Made by a program: the position numbers and the translations under genes. Shown here one piece after another: positions 1-9,672 of a stretch of DNA of 64,000 nt. Positions within the stretch are counted from its first letter, which is position 1. Every line of letters starts with the position of its first letter. The notes below the pieces were generated by a model that saw only the letters and a program-made list of their open reading frames with translations, did no database searches and had not been told where the DNA came from. Location: positions 2,608,001-2,672,000 of the forward strand of contig NC_019771.1 of the NCBI RefSeq assembly GCF_000317695.1. Direction: 5' to 3'. Source of the DNA: Anabaena cylindrica PCC 7122 (GTDB lineage: Bacteria; Cyanobacteriota; Cyanobacteriia; Cyanobacteriales; Nostocaceae).

Positions 1-214
1 ACAATTTTTGTTGCGACACGTAACTTTAGCCCTATTAATATTTAGAAATGTTTTAATACCAGCTTTATATAAAGTTGCATAGAACTAAAATATCAAGAAT
101 AATTGACCGCAAATAAATACATATAAAGACGGATAATTCAATTGATGTTATCATTTTGTGCAGCTTTATATAAAATTGAGATAACTATTTCTGGTTTCTC
201 AGTACTGAAAGATG

Positions 215-1942
215 CTAAAAACTAAATGTAGTCCTTAAACCACCAATGACAATATCGTTGTTGTTCGCATCTTGATTTGGTGCTGTAATCCATGTGAGAG
301 AGGGTGTGATGGAAATTCTGTCGGAAATCCGATGTACATAATATGCTTCAAGATGTAATGACGTATCATTTTTAAATTGTGCATATGGAACATCACTTTC
401 TAAACCTGTGAGGGTAGGTTCCATACCTACAACTAAACCGCCATGATTGCCACTTTTAAACAAATCGGGAAAAGCAAGTTGAAATGAGTAATTCCAAATA
501 TCAGCGTCTCCCTTATCTAGTAGTCGAGCTTTGATCAGGTTAGCCCAACCACCTATTGCGACTTTAGGGCTAAGTGCAAAGTAACCACCTAAGAGATAAC
601 CATTGGTGGTGACTGCGGATGCGTCTGAAAATAAAACACCTGCATCATCAAAACGGTTTGCTAAAGCAGTACCAACAAAACCATTACCTCTAAAACCTTG
701 ACCGTTATTAAAGCCAAAGTTGCCAGGACTAAAGTAACCGTGTTGATAGGCAAATTGTAGGAACAATCGAGGATTGGGATTATAGTTGATCTCTCCGGCG
801 GCTACATAGTCACCATTCAACAAACCTCCTAAATTTGAGTCGTTAGCGAAGTTGGCTAAGTAGCTCATTTTGAGTACTGTCGAATCAAATAATTTATAGC
901 TCAGGGACATACCCGAACCGGCACCGATGAGATACATAGGGGGAGCGATCGCAAAGCTACCGACAGGGCCAAGTCCTCTGACATAGTAAGGAGCAAATTG
1001 AGTTAGAAAAACCGGACTAAAACGATAACGGTTGATAGCGATGATATCTACGTTTAATTTTTCGCCAACGGGAAATTGATAGCCCAAGGTGATGATGCGG
1101 AGATCACCGAAGAGATCGCCAGCAGAGGAAGCTTCACTAGCACCTTCTCTAGTTCCACCCACATTGTTACCATTGTTGGTGTTGATAATTTCTGGAAAAG
1201 TAGTATTTGTTGTAGCTAAACCTGTGACTAATAAATCTCGACCTGTAAAGCTAGTCAGTAAACCGAGAAAAGCTAAATATTGAGAGCTGGTTTGAGTCCT
1301 GTCATCTCCGGAGAAATAAGCATTGGTTTGAACTCGGATATCCCCTAATAATTTGGTAGTAGTGGAAAACTGATTTGTTTCTAGCTGGGTAGCGCGTGCT
1401 TCTAATGTGTCTACGCGATCGCGCAGGGATGTCAGTTCACCAGTAAATTCTGTTTGTAATCGCTGTAATGTAGACAGGTCTTCTTGTTTTACTAAATCAG
1501 TAGTAGCTGTGGTGATTAGTTCGTTAATCCTTTCTAAACAAGCATTTAAACCTGCGGCAAATTCATAACGAGTCATAGCACGATTACCCCGAAATGTCCC
1601 ATTGGGATAACCTGCTATACAGCCATAGCGTTCAACTAGAGATTGTAAAGCTTGAAAAGCCCAGTCTGTGGGTTGGATATCAGAAAACTGAGCCACACTA
1701 TTAATCTGAGCCATACTTTCATCGACAGTGCTGTCAATTTGCGCTGGATCAGAGTTGACAATAGAGGAACTATCCAGGAAATGATCAGCTGAATTTGATG
1801 GGGTAGTGGACTCTGATTCGGATAGAGATGAATGATCTGTTAATACTACCTGAGCAGATGCAATATTACCGATAAATGTGGAAGTTGCGATCGCCCCCAC
1901 TATTACCATTGGACTAGCGAGTAATTTTATTAAAGCCAACAT
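215..1942 (-). CDS. SLH-domain outer-membrane porin (OprB/iron-uptake porin type)
   Basis: Predicted outer-membrane porin of about 575 residues, probably passing small solutes or ions across the outer membrane. The ATG at 1942 is preferred over an in-frame TTG at 1969 because it directly begins a signal peptide (hydrophobic core, then an SAQ cleavage-like end near residue 30). Next comes a Ser/Thr-rich spacer, one S-layer-homology domain (near residues 86-140, starting FSDIQPTDWAFQAL and containing GYPNGTFRGNRAMTRYEFA), a coiled-coil segment (about 155-190), and a long beta-rich C-terminal barrel ending in aromatic FSF, as in outer-membrane proteins. This order (signal, SLH, coiled coil, barrel) is the standard cyanobacterial SomA/SomB/iron-uptake porin layout. 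The SLH domain is expected to bind peptidoglycan-linked polysaccharide. The substrate cannot be read from sequence. Confidence 0.88.
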   Translation of the reverse strand: MLALIKLLASPMVIVGAIATSTFIGNIASAQVVLTDHSSLSESESTTPSNSADHFLDSSSIVNSDPAQIDSTVDESMAQINSVAQFSDIQPTDWAFQALQSLVERYGCIAGYPNGTFRGNRAMTRYEFAAGLNACLERINELITTATTDLVKQEDLSTLQRLQTEFTGELTSLRDRVDTLEARATQLETNQFSTTTKLLGDIRVQTNAYFSGDDRTQTSSQYLAFLGLLTSFTGRDLLVTGLATTNTTFPEIINTNNGNNVGGTREGASEASSAGDLFGDLRIITLGYQFPVGEKLNVDIIAINRYRFSPVFLTQFAPYYVRGLGPVGSFAIAPPMYLIGAGSGMSLSYKLFDSTVLKMSYLANFANDSNLGGLLNGDYVAAGEINYNPNPRLFLQFAYQHGYFSPGNFGFNNGQGFRGNGFVGTALANRFDDAGVLFSDASAVTTNGYLLGGYFALSPKVAIGGWANLIKARLLDKGDADIWNYSFQLAFPDLFKSGNHGGLVVGMEPTLTGLESDVPYAQFKNDTSLHLEAYYVHRISDRISITPSLTWITAPNQDANNNDIVIGGLRTTFSF

Positions 1943-2020
1943 TTTCTTAATCTCACACCACGTACTCAAAACAACGAAGATATCAAAACTTTCTATCTCT
2001 TACAGATGATTGCAGATCAA

Positions 2021-2069
2021 TGAGGCTTCGCGGTAGTGGAGCGAAGTCGAAACTCACGGCGAAGCCTGA
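2021..2069. repeat. short palindromic repeat upstream of porin gene
   Basis: AGGCTTCGC on the left is matched by GCGAAGCCT on the right across about 49 bp, with GGAGCGAAG inside. This resembles the small dispersed hairpin repeats common in Nostocales genomes. It lies between the porin gene and the cupin gene; no function is claimed. Confidence 0.4.
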
Positions 2070-2109
2070 ATTCTGCTGTAATTGCCATACCTACCCAAAT
2101 TGAGAAATC

Positions 2110-2140
2110 AGTTGGGGTGAGCCTCCTGTTCGCCCCAACT
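2110..2140. other. inverted repeat downstream of the cupin-DUF4114 gene
   Basis: AGTTGGGG and CCCCAACT form an 8-bp stem with a 15-nt loop, just past the end of the minus-strand cupin gene. It may act in transcript termination or 3' stabilisation. The T-run expected after the stem on the minus strand is absent (it lies before the stem), so it is not called a terminator. Confidence 0.35.
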
Positions 2141-2165
2141 AAATTAAAAAAAGCTGTTAAACAAA

Positions 2166-4604
2166 CTAGACATTGACTGAGATATTAACAGTCACAATCA
2201 CGTCATTGTAATCGTTGTCACTTTCACCATTTGGTAAATCTTCAAAGCCGAAGACGTTATTACCGAGTAGACGAATATGATCCGCTTGACCGGGGTTAGC
2301 GCCTAAGAATGGGAAGTAAACTGCGGGAATGTTAGTAGAATTTCCTAACACTGCTTCTGGTGTGCCATTAGCAATAATAAATGGTGCAAAGATTGAGCCT
2401 TTGGTGAAGTTTCCTTGGTAGGTTGCTTCTCCTTGGTTGCTGACAGTAAGGCGTATATCTCGCAGGTATAAGTTAACAGCGGCTTGGAGATAACCGGCAT
2501 CGCCTGGGGAAAAATCGGCCTGACCATCATTGTTAGTATCAATTTTACCCTCTGCATCTAAGATGGGATAAAAACCGACAAAGTTGTTAAATGCTGCTTC
2601 TCTGTAGATACTAAACTCAGCCGTGACATCGGTGGTAGCAGATGTAAAATCAAGGACTTCTCCTGCCGAGCTACCTTGCAAAGTTGTACCCTGAAATGAA
2701 CTTTCATTGGTGGCGTTGATTTTGACTTTATAGTTACTGTTACCAGATTTATCGTTCCACTTTAAGGAAAATTCGTCGCCAGTTAAAGCTTCAATATCTT
2801 GGTATGTTTCGGAAAACAGTACTTCTGATTTAGAGGTAAATCCAGATGATACAGCGTCTAAAGTGCTGTTGTTAATCAAGAAGAATCTCACTCTCTGTCC
2901 AGAGTTAAATTCTAATAGGCTGGACACATCAGTTTGATTAAAGCCTTGAGGGGAATTGGAAATAGCTGAGAACAGGACTTTAGCTCGTGCTAAAGCTGCT
3001 TCAGTGTAACCAGATTCCCCCGGAGCTATACCGTCAATATTGCCATCATCACCATCAACAGCAAATGCACCTATTTCATTGACGAAACTGGAACTGTATT
3101 CTGCAAGAGTGACTTTTAAATTGACTTTGCCACTACTATCACCACCTCTAAGTCTAAAAACATCATCTTCTGTTGTGCTTACCACTAAACGGGGATCAGT
3201 AGGATTCAGTCCAGAGAATCGGATTAAATTAGCACTGCTGGATGACAACTGATCCGATGCCCAAAAATCGAAAGGGTTGTTCGGTTCAATGTAGATATAA
3301 TCTCCCTCAGCAACCTCCTGACGGTGAGAATTACCATTTTCTCCAAACTCAAACACTAATTGACCACTTAAAACCCCAAAGACTTCGTAATTGTCAGTAA
3401 CATCACTATATTTTCCTTGCCCAGCAGAGACAGTAAATAAGTTTACTGCCATCGGAGTGGGATTAAAAGAACCATCATTTTGTCCAAACCGCATTAAGGA
3501 AAAAGGTTTTGTATAGGAAGTTCCTAAGAAGGGATCTAGGGGTGCAGAAACAATATCATCAAGAGTCGGGGAATTATCTCCTACTACTGCTGATCCAGCT
3601 GTTTCTCCAAGCACTAGACCCGTTGGACCTTCATCCGGAGGACTGAGTTGAAAAGCACCACTACCATCGGCTTTAACTCCATATAAAGTGTGGGAACCCA
3701 CTCCTTCAATGGTCATAGGATAAGCATTAAAACCCAGATAATCAAGGACTTCGGGCTGGACTTCTACTTGCTTAAAAAAGTCATAAAATTGTGGGTCATT
3801 AGGAACTAATCCTTCTACCTGTGTCAGGGTTACTCCGGTTGGAACCAGATTATTAGTGCCATTAGCGGCCAAAATAGGGTGAGGCTCAGGGGAGGTATCA
3901 TATAATCCTGCGGGGGCACCAACTCTAGCAAATCCTTCCCCAATTCCTGAAGGTGTTAATAATGCAATAATTCTAGCTGGAATTTTGCCCGTATTTGACC
4001 AGGTATGAATTTTCCCAGTTGCTAAACCGACAAATGATCCCGTAGTCAATTTGATGCCATTGACTTCAATCTCATCGTCTTTTTGTATGCTAAAGGGATT
4101 GTTAGGATCGGCAGTGAAAACGCCATCAAGATCAGCATTTAGCTCAAATTCAACCTGATCATTATCTTCAACATTGGGGTTATCATCATTGTCTGGGTCT
4201 CCTCCCAAAACATAGAAGAATTCAACACCTTGGCGGTGAGAATGGAAAACTGTAGTTGCTTCGGGAGGAATTAAAAACTCAAAGACATCAAGCTTATTAT
4301 TTGTTTGCTCTGCTGTGACAACATCAAAATATAAGCCTTGAGATGGTTGAAATGTGGCTGTGGTTTTCTCTTGGAATAAAACTTCTCCATTTTGACTAAA
4401 CCCTGTGGCCAAAAAACTTGGAGTTTCTATCTGAAGACTATTGGGATTTAGTTTATCAGAGCCAGATTCTACATCAGCTAGGATAAAGGGATTGCGGAGA
4501 AAATCAGCATCAATAATGTCGTTTAAGTTTTTGCTTACATAAATATAAGGGGCATTCGTAGTCATACTGGTTGCATCTCCATTTGTTTTAAAAAAAGTTT
4601 CCAT
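2166..4604 (-). CDS. bicupin protein fused to DUF4114 C-terminal domain
   Basis: About 812 residues. The first cupin has a clear metal motif, HSH at residues 121-123 with E128, and a later histidine (H200, in GKIHTW), as in mononuclear-metal cupins such as quercetinase-like dioxygenases. A second cupin-like barrel (about 390-520) has lost most of these ligands. The C-terminal third holds two related segments, each with an Asp/Gly-rich stretch, and ends in a DUF4114 signature (FGFEDLPNG, then SDNDYNDV, near 770-805), typical of secreted or surface cyanobacterial proteins. There is no obvious signal peptide. The reading frame is open to an ATG at 4712, but those 36 codons lie in a MITE (4617-4721), so ATG 4604 is the likelier start. 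Substrate unknown; a dioxygenase or sugar-binding role is inference. Confidence 0.75.
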   Translation of the reverse strand: METFFKTNGDATSMTTNAPYIYVSKNLNDIIDADFLRNPFILADVESGSDKLNPNSLQIETPSFLATGFSQNGEVLFQEKTTATFQPSQGLYFDVVTAEQTNNKLDVFEFLIPPEATTVFHSHRQGVEFFYVLGGDPDNDDNPNVEDNDQVEFELNADLDGVFTADPNNPFSIQKDDEIEVNGIKLTTGSFVGLATGKIHTWSNTGKIPARIIALLTPSGIGEGFARVGAPAGLYDTSPEPHPILAANGTNNLVPTGVTLTQVEGLVPNDPQFYDFFKQVEVQPEVLDYLGFNAYPMTIEGVGSHTLYGVKADGSGAFQLSPPDEGPTGLVLGETAGSAVVGDNSPTLDDIVSAPLDPFLGTSYTKPFSLMRFGQNDGSFNPTPMAVNLFTVSAGQGKYSDVTDNYEVFGVLSGQLVFEFGENGNSHRQEVAEGDYIYIEPNNPFDFWASDQLSSSSANLIRFSGLNPTDPRLVVSTTEDDVFRLRGGDSSGKVNLKVTLAEYSSSFVNEIGAFAVDGDDGNIDGIAPGESGYTEAALARAKVLFSAISNSPQGFNQTDVSSLLEFNSGQRVRFFLINNSTLDAVSSGFTSKSEVLFSETYQDIEALTGDEFSLKWNDKSGNSNYKVKINATNESSFQGTTLQGSSAGEVLDFTSATTDVTAEFSIYREAAFNNFVGFYPILDAEGKIDTNNDGQADFSPGDAGYLQAAVNLYLRDIRLTVSNQGEATYQGNFTKGSIFAPFIIANGTPEAVLGNSTNIPAVYFPFLGANPGQADHIRLLGNNVFGFEDLPNGESDNDYNDVIVTVNISVNV

Positions 4605-4616
4605 GAATTGGTCTAC

Positions 4617-4721
4617 TATAGCGGTTCTTGGTTGAGTGAGATACAAGAAACCCACCCCAACCCCCTCATCGCTTGCGGGGAGGGGGCTATGATGTATTTC
4701 ATTCAAATGCATACCGCTATA
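4617..4721. repeat. MITE-like element with TATAGCGGT ends
   Basis: About 105 bp. The left end TATAGCGGT and right end ACCGCTATA are inverted copies, and the subterminal motifs GAGTGAGATACA (left) and the complement of TGTATTTCATTC (right) also match. The core carries a GC-rich hairpin repeat (CGCTTGCGGGGAGGGGG) found again near 11740 and inside the PBP1C gene. It lies immediately 5' of the cupin gene and supplies a false 36-codon extension. Confidence 0.65.
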
Positions 4722-5252
4722 TTACAGGTAAACATACTGTAATCTTCTGTACTGACTTATTTTGCTGCTAGATATTGGTTGTACAGCCCCTCATTTTTTT
4801 GAATAAGAGGCTTGAATCACAATTCACAATCGCATCAATACGAGAAGACTGTTTCAAACTTTGCGTGTAAAATCTTTTCATGATCAAGCGATATTAGATA
4901 TCATGTGTTTAGATGGAACCTTATAAAATTAAGCCAACATTTTTTGAAGTTTATGAGTATAATTCATTTAACTTTTGATTTTTTATGTAGCTTATATCGG
5001 TTCTCTTGAATATGATACAGCAATTGATGTAAAAATGTGTGTCATTTTTTTAACATTAAACTAATGTAACAATATGATTTACGGTAACAAGATGAAGTAA
5101 TGCAGAGACCATCTCTGGATGAGTCTATGATGTTTTTGAACTGACTCTTTTTGCAAGAAGCAGCCCTAGTGATGAAGGATAAATTTTTTGTGAAAACAGT
5201 TCCTAAAACCTCTAAAATGGTGTTCGGTTAGTAGTTTTTAGTACCTAAATGG
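4722..5252. other. intergenic region between two divergent genes
   Basis: About 530 bp, AT-rich, between the divergently transcribed cupin-DUF4114 and LtrA-like genes. It must hold both promoters. I see no convincing ORF, RNA gene or named operator in it. Confidence 0.5.
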
Positions 5253-6431
5253 ATGAAAAAAGGTTTGTGGCAACCGCCTAGATTACGCATTGGTGAGGAG
5301 CATGAAGAAAGACGTGCAACTTGGCTGGAACTTTTCTATGACTTAGTGTTTGTAGTTGCGATCGCTGAATTATCTCACAATTTGAGTAAGGATGTTTCTC
5401 TGGCCGGGTTTGTTGGCTTTGTTGCCCTATTTATACCAATTTGGTGGTGCTGGATAGGGGCTACTTTTTATGCCACTCTTTTTGATACTGATGATTTGGG
5501 CGATCGCTTGCTGACTCTGCTACAAATGTCGATTATCATCGCTTTGACGGTAAATTTGCATCATGGGCTGAGTACATCTTCTCACGGGTTTGCAATTTCA
5601 TACATAGCTGCTCGCTGTATTCTCATTATTCAATATCTGATTGCTGGACATCACGTACCAAAAGCCCGTCCCTTAACCAATTGGTATGTTAAAGGCTGTA
5701 GCATTGGTGCTGTATTTTGGTTGGTTTCGCTGTTATTGCCAATTCCCTGGCGTTTTGGATTCTGGACATTAGGTTTGATTGTCGAATTTCTGACTCCGTT
5801 AGGTACAGGTCAATTAGCAGTTCAAATCCCACCAAATATGTCTCATGTTCCCGAACGAATGGGACTATTTACAATCATTGTTTTAGGTGAATCAGTCGCC
5901 GCAGTAGTCAGAGGAGTAGCAGAAAAGCAATGGGATACCTCATCAGTATTAACTGCTATTTCCGGTGTGAGCATAGCTTTTAGCTTCTGGTGGCTTTATT
6001 TTGATAGCGTAGATACTTCACCATTAGAAACTATGAAGGTCGGTAAAATCAAAATCTTTCTGACTTGGCTTTATTCTCACCTGCTCTTGGCTATAAGTTT
6101 AGCGGCAATTGGGGTAGGAGTTGAGCATATAATTGACAAAAGTGGAGTTAATATCCTACCAGGAAATGAACGTTGGCTTTTTTGTGGTGGGGTAGCGCTC
6201 TGCTTAATGGTATTGTCGATCATTAATTTCACAACTTGTATTTTGGACAAAATGCAAAAAGGGAGAATTTTGAGTGCTTATCGTCTGGGAGCAGGAAGTT
6301 TTGTTTTATTCTTAGCAGTCGCGGGGAGTAAATTGTCTCCTGTGGTTTTAATTGCCCTTGTTGCTTGCAGTTGTATGGTGACAGTGGCGCTGGATTTACT
6401 AACCAAAAGTCAGTTTTCTGTCAGTTCTTAA
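5253..6431 (+). CDS. low temperature requirement protein A (LtrA) family membrane protein
   Basis: 392 residues with about ten hydrophobic helices. The N-terminus carries the family hallmark: a short basic/acidic stretch (EEHEERRATWLELFYDLVFV) leading into the first membrane segment with conserved WLELFYDLVFV. Later helices include GLFTIIVLGES (about residue 203), another LtrA signature, and WWLYFDS. LtrA was first named for a Listeria cold-growth locus; its biochemical role is unknown, though the fold resembles multi-pass transport proteins. Monocistronic on the plus strand. The ATG at 5253 is the first in frame and directly precedes the family signature; there is no strong Shine-Dalgarno. 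Confidence 0.85.
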   Translation: MKKGLWQPPRLRIGEEHEERRATWLELFYDLVFVVAIAELSHNLSKDVSLAGFVGFVALFIPIWWCWIGATFYATLFDTDDLGDRLLTLLQMSIIIALTVNLHHGLSTSSHGFAISYIAARCILIIQYLIAGHHVPKARPLTNWYVKGCSIGAVFWLVSLLLPIPWRFGFWTLGLIVEFLTPLGTGQLAVQIPPNMSHVPERMGLFTIIVLGESVAAVVRGVAEKQWDTSSVLTAISGVSIAFSFWWLYFDSVDTSPLETMKVGKIKIFLTWLYSHLLLAISLAAIGVGVEHIIDKSGVNILPGNERWLFCGGVALCLMVLSIINFTTCILDKMQKGRILSAYRLGAGSFVLFLAVAGSKLSPVVLIALVACSCMVTVALDLLTKSQFSVSS

Positions 6432-6497
6432 ATACAACATAATTTCGATTCAGAAGTGAATGCCTGCTGCGAAATTTAGTTGGTTAATAGGGAGATC

Positions 6498-7304
6498 CTA
6501 CTCTCCAAACCTCACTTTTAATTCTTGACTATGTAAGGATGAAAATTCAAAAATCTGTCCGCACTTCACAAACCCGCAAAATCCATCTTTTTTGGCATCA
6601 GGAAGCAATCCCGGTTGATAACCATAGAGCCACATTTTATTTTTAATTTTTTCTGGCAATTGTGCTAATTGCTCATAATTCGCATGAACAGGAGTCTGAT
6701 AAAGTGAGGTTTCACAATCATGAAAAATTATATCAGCCTGTTCATATATATCTCCATTTCTGTCAAAACATAATTGAGTATCTGTGGATAAAAATATTTT
6801 TACCCCTTCTAAGGTAAAAAATAACCCATAGCTGGGCATGAGATAAAAGCCATTATTAACATGAATAACTCTGACTAGATTAAACCTAATATTTTGCCAC
6901 ATAAAATAACCTTGTCGGTCTACTTTATGTTCTTCAAAAAATGTTTCTAGATTGGCGATATCTCCATCAAGAGATCTGAGTCCACCGGATAAAGTTCTAT
7001 CCCACAGATTGCTGGATACGTCTTTGCTTAAATAAAGGTGTGGCTTTTTGCATCTGGGGTCAAATAAGCTACTAAAAGCTATATATTCAAGTCCTCCAAC
7101 GTGATCAGAATGGAGATGACTAATATAAATATCGGTGATGTCAAGATATGAAAAACCAGCCGCATGGAGAGAGAACCTAATATCTGTTCCGCAATCAATT
7201 AAGAGTTTATGATTTTTTTCAGTAACTAAAAGAATATTAGACTGAAAGTTATTAGCACCGATTGTAAAAGCTGAACCTGAGCCTAAAAATATCAACCTTG
7301 TCAT
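6498..7304 (-). CDS. MBL-fold metallo-hydrolase (RNase Z-like subgroup)
   Basis: 268 residues, metallo-beta-lactamase fold. The N-terminal GSGSAFTIG strand-loop and the metal motif SHLHSDHVGGLEY (HxHxDH, near residues 63-68) bind two metal ions. A downstream histidine (near 145, RVIHVNNG) and Asp/His residues (STDTQLCFD, IIFHDCET) complete the site. The order resembles RNase Z/phosphodiesterase-like MBL proteins, but the long tRNA-binding exosite of true RNase Z is not apparent, so a tRNA 3' processing role is not asserted. Small-molecule hydrolase or cyclic nucleotide phosphodiesterase are alternatives. It lies about 130 bp downstream of a nucleotide cyclase gene on the same strand, which makes a phosphodiesterase role worth considering. 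Confidence 0.75.
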   Translation of the reverse strand: MTRLIFLGSGSAFTIGANNFQSNILLVTEKNHKLLIDCGTDIRFSLHAAGFSYLDITDIYISHLHSDHVGGLEYIAFSSLFDPRCKKPHLYLSKDVSSNLWDRTLSGGLRSLDGDIANLETFFEEHKVDRQGYFMWQNIRFNLVRVIHVNNGFYLMPSYGLFFTLEGVKIFLSTDTQLCFDRNGDIYEQADIIFHDCETSLYQTPVHANYEQLAQLPEKIKNKMWLYGYQPGLLPDAKKDGFCGFVKCGQIFEFSSLHSQELKVRFGE

Positions 7305-7432
7305 TTTGCCAGTATTTCAGTAATTGGATGTTGGATGTTATAACGTAGGAAAAGGAGTGATGATAAAATGTTGGTATATAGCTTTATTTTGCAACTGTAT
7401 ACCTAATCTATCTACTTGCAATCTACTATAAA

Positions 7433-9667
7433 TTATGGAATATTCCGCGAATTTATTTGCTCAACTAGATTGTGAAATTTTGTGATAATCGCTGGGGGTT
7501 TGGCTGTAAAACGAATGCAAAAATTACCTATTTTTGCAGGTTTTTCTAAAACTTTGGCGTACATATCTTCGGTTTCTCCTGAGTTATTTGGTGTTAATAA
7601 ATTAAGTTTTATATTACAAAGGCAAGATGGTAGAGATTGAATTTCTTTATTTGCTAAAGAAATTTCTGCTTCATGAATTGAAAGTCTGACTAAAAATCCT
7701 TGGTAAGATGAATTTCCAATATCTTTCCCATCTACCAATACGTATTTAATGGGAATAGGTTCAGGAAGAGTGCATAATTCTTCTTGATGTTCAGAGAGAA
7801 AAAGATTGTATTCGCCGACGATACCAGCTATTTTATAAACGTTAATTGGTTCTTTAACACCTTTTGGTGTTACCTGAGTTTGACTAGCGATGATGACTAC
7901 TGACTCTACTTCGTGAAAAGTGGATTCAGAAATAATGATTTCGCCGCCGGTTGTATAGCCTTCAATACGGTAGGTTAAATTGACTTGACTACCGACGATA
8001 CCGTATTTAGTGCGTTTTTCAGAACCAATATTTCCCACTACTACAACGCCTGTATTAATGCCGATGCCCATTTCTAGAGGTGGTAAGCCCCATTCTTTCA
8101 TTTGGGCGTTAACTTTGACCATTGCCAACTGCATGGCGACACCGCAGGCTACAGCCCTGTTAGCGTCGTCTTCTCTAGCTGTGGGAGCGCCAAAGAGTAC
8201 TAAAATACCATCACCCATGAATTCATCAATGGTTCCCTGATATTTGGTGATTTCATCTGCCATACATTCCAGATAGAAGTTGAGGATTTTAACTACTTCT
8301 TCTGGTTGTAAGCGTTCGGATGTGGCAGTGAATCCTCTTAAATCGGATGTGAAGATGGTAATTTTTCGTCGTTCACCACCGAGTTTCAATCCTTCTGGAC
8401 TTTCTAATAAATTGGCTACGACTTCATCTGTGAGGTAACGCCCAAATACTTTGCGGATGTCTCCAGCGGTGCGAGCGACGTAAGCTGTGATGGCAATTAC
8501 AGATCCTGTTAATGCTAAGAATGCGGGGACGACAGGAAGCCACAAGCCGGAAAGAAATGCTAGATATGTACTACCTAGCAAAGCCCCTCCTGCTACAACA
8601 ACGCTGATTATCCTCTGTAATGTGAATAGGTTTTGTAATCGCAATTTCCAGGTTAGGGTAGCGCCAACTCCACTCCAGAGTAAAATCCATAGCCATTCTA
8701 CTGGTTCTGACCAAGTTCTAAATAGCGATCGCTCTTCGATGGCTGCACTGATGATTTGACTGGTGAGATTGGCATGAATTTCTACTCCACTCATTGGTTT
8801 TGGCAGGCTGAGAAGTCCGCTGCTGTGGGGGCTAAAAAATGAATCTCGAAAACTCTCCCCGATGTAACCAATGAAAATAATGCGATCGCGCCCCCAATTT
8901 GCTGGTAATTTGTCTTTTAGAATATCCGTCATGGAAACGGTTTCAAAGAAATCGCTTTTTCCTCGATAGTTGATTAATATCTGATAACCACGAGCATCAG
9001 CACGTATATAGCCACCATCATAACTTTCAAAAGGAATAAATTTGGTTTTCCCTAGTCGGAAATCTTTGCTGGCGGTGATTCCTTCCTTTGCTAAATAATG
9101 CAAAGCTAAATGCAAGCTGAAACTGTAGACTGTTTCCCCAGTTTCGGTATTCACATACATTAAGCCGCGTCGTACTTTGTTATCGGCATCAATAATCAGG
9201 TCATTTGCACCTACTTGACCCAAGGATTTGAGTACTGGGGGTGGGTCTACTGTTTCGTTTTTCCTGTTTCCAACTACTTTTTGAATACCTACCAGATTAG
9301 GTGTAGATCTAAATACCTGTTCTAATTCTGAAGTCCCAGGTGGTAAAGGTAAATTTCGGTAAACATCAAGCCCAATCGCCCTTGGTTGTCTGGTTTTGAG
9401 TTTGTTGAGTAATTGGGCTAAAATGCGATCAGAAATGGTTGCTTGTTTGAGATTATCCAAGTCTGTTTCATCAATACCAACTATGACAATGCGCTGATCC
9501 TGGGCTTCTTGAGGTCGCCAACGCATATATTGGTCAAAAACTCCCCACTCCCAGGACTGTAATAACCCTGCAAAGCGGATCAGAATAATAAACATGGCGA
9601 TTACAGGGGTAGTAATCCACAAACCGCGTCCTTGCCATAGAAGATGTTTAAGTTTGTCCAGATCCAT
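7433..9667 (-). CDS. CHASE2-domain class III adenylate/guanylate cyclase with C-terminal PilZ-like region
   Basis: About 744 residues. One N-terminal membrane helix (residues 17-37) is followed by an extracytoplasmic CHASE2 sensor domain (about 40-310), three closely spaced helices (about 325-410), a class III cyclase catalytic domain (about 435-610) and a C-terminal region resembling a PilZ domain (about 640-735). The two metal aspartates are visible: FTSDLRGFT (D442) and EFMGDG (D486). The usual FTAIGD stretch that contacts the purine reads YGIVGS here, so the substrate (ATP or GTP) is uncertain. The likely role is a membrane sensor that makes a cyclic nucleotide in response to an outside signal. 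ATG 9667 gives a 5-nt gap after the DUF928 gene; ATG 9700 would overlap that gene by 28 nt. The two are surely co-transcribed. Confidence 0.88.
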   Translation of the reverse strand: MDLDKLKHLLWQGRGLWITTPVIAMFIILIRFAGLLQSWEWGVFDQYMRWRPQEAQDQRIVIVGIDETDLDNLKQATISDRILAQLLNKLKTRQPRAIGLDVYRNLPLPPGTSELEQVFRSTPNLVGIQKVVGNRKNETVDPPPVLKSLGQVGANDLIIDADNKVRRGLMYVNTETGETVYSFSLHLALHYLAKEGITASKDFRLGKTKFIPFESYDGGYIRADARGYQILINYRGKSDFFETVSMTDILKDKLPANWGRDRIIFIGYIGESFRDSFFSPHSSGLLSLPKPMSGVEIHANLTSQIISAAIEERSLFRTWSEPVEWLWILLWSGVGATLTWKLRLQNLFTLQRIISVVVAGGALLGSTYLAFLSGLWLPVVPAFLALTGSVIAITAYVARTAGDIRKVFGRYLTDEVVANLLESPEGLKLGGERRKITIFTSDLRGFTATSERLQPEEVVKILNFYLECMADEITKYQGTIDEFMGDGILVLFGAPTAREDDANRAVACGVAMQLAMVKVNAQMKEWGLPPLEMGIGINTGVVVVGNIGSEKRTKYGIVGSQVNLTYRIEGYTTGGEIIISESTFHEVESVVIIASQTQVTPKGVKEPINVYKIAGIVGEYNLFLSEHQEELCTLPEPIPIKYVLVDGKDIGNSSYQGFLVRLSIHEAEISLANKEIQSLPSCLCNIKLNLLTPNNSGETEDMYAKVLEKPAKIGNFCIRFTAKPPAIITKFHNLVEQINSRNIP

Positions 9668-9672
9668 CTTTA

